DNA of 13,368 nt from Sedimentitalea sp042687825 (GTDB lineage: Bacteria > Pseudomonadota > Alphaproteobacteria > Rhodobacterales > Rhodobacteraceae), in contig NZ_JBHUQE010000037.1 in assembly GCF_042687825.1 (NCBI RefSeq), positions 1-13,368 on the forward strand, given 5' to 3'. Position numbers and translations under genes: made by a program. Below the pieces are notes generated by a model. That model saw only the letters and a program-made list of their open reading frames with translations, did no database searches and was not told the origin of the DNA. Of this stretch, positions 13,348 through 13,368 are shown in pieces. Each line of letters begins with the position of its first letter. Position 1 is the stretch's first letter.

Positions 13348-13368
13348 ATGACAAACGTAGTAATCGCG
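13348..13368 (+). CDS. Start of a probable acetyl-CoA acetyltransferase (partial)
   Basis: Only seven codons are visible, MTNVVIA, with AAGGGA nine bases before the ATG. This N-terminus is typical of thiolases of the PhaA/AtoB type, which condense two acetyl-CoA to acetoacetyl-CoA in polyhydroxybutyrate synthesis. Seven residues cannot prove this. The upstream gap (13172-13347) shows no other gene. Confidence 0.5.

Noticed and set aside
12230..13354. Minus-strand open frame of 374 codons opposite the EAL gene
   Set aside because: It covers a well-supported EAL protein and two intergenic regions and has no recognisable motif.

Overview
The window looks like chromosomal DNA of a Rhodobacterales (Roseobacter/Rhodobacter-type) alphaproteobacterium. 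It is GC-rich with densely packed genes. It carries the order argH – small lipoprotein – lysA – long Gln/Gly-rich membrane protein, with a TlpA-type thioredoxin divergent from argH. From memory, this arrangement is typical of alphaproteobacteria. No tRNA, rRNA, CRISPR array, IS element, prophage or integrase was seen.

Layout. (1) 1-3393, minus strand: a probable operon ftsE – ftsX – plsC – PPOX-type flavoprotein with short or overlapping junctions. A GNAT acetyltransferase lies downstream and runs off the left edge. (2) 3394-3579: a divergent control region with a good sigma70-like promoter facing right. (3) 3580-4344, plus strand: a membrane-anchored MJ0042-type zinc-ribbon protein. It converges on (4) 4387-10238, a minus-strand block read as argH, a 59-residue lipoprotein, a DUF2834-like gene broken by one nonsense codon, lysA and the TIGR02302/DUF4175-like protein. 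(5) 10261-11584, plus strand: a TlpA-like thioredoxin whose start codon is only 22 bp from that of argH, then about 550 bp holding a frameshifted gene remnant, then a small two-helix membrane protein (DUF3955-like). (6) 11601-12185, minus: tag. (7) 12332-13171, plus: a stand-alone EAL protein lacking several catalytic residues. (8) 13348 to the end: the first codons of a probable acetyl-CoA acetyltransferase.

Function. FtsEX gates septal peptidoglycan hydrolysis, PlsC makes phosphatidic acid, LysA makes lysine from meso-diaminopimelate (a peptidoglycan precursor), and the TIGR02302 protein, the lipoprotein and the zinc-ribbon protein are all predicted envelope proteins. The left two thirds therefore lean towards envelope and amino-acid biosynthesis. 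The right third mixes redox, DNA repair and c-di-GMP functions and shows local gene decay.

I found no convincing new multi-gene system. The observations most worth checking are the two decayed genes, the degenerate EAL protein, the uncharacterised TIGR02302 protein with the lipoprotein upstream of lysA, and the zinc-ribbon protein paired with ftsEX. Several start codons were placed downstream of the longest open frame, from ribosome binding sites, overlaps and family N-termini.
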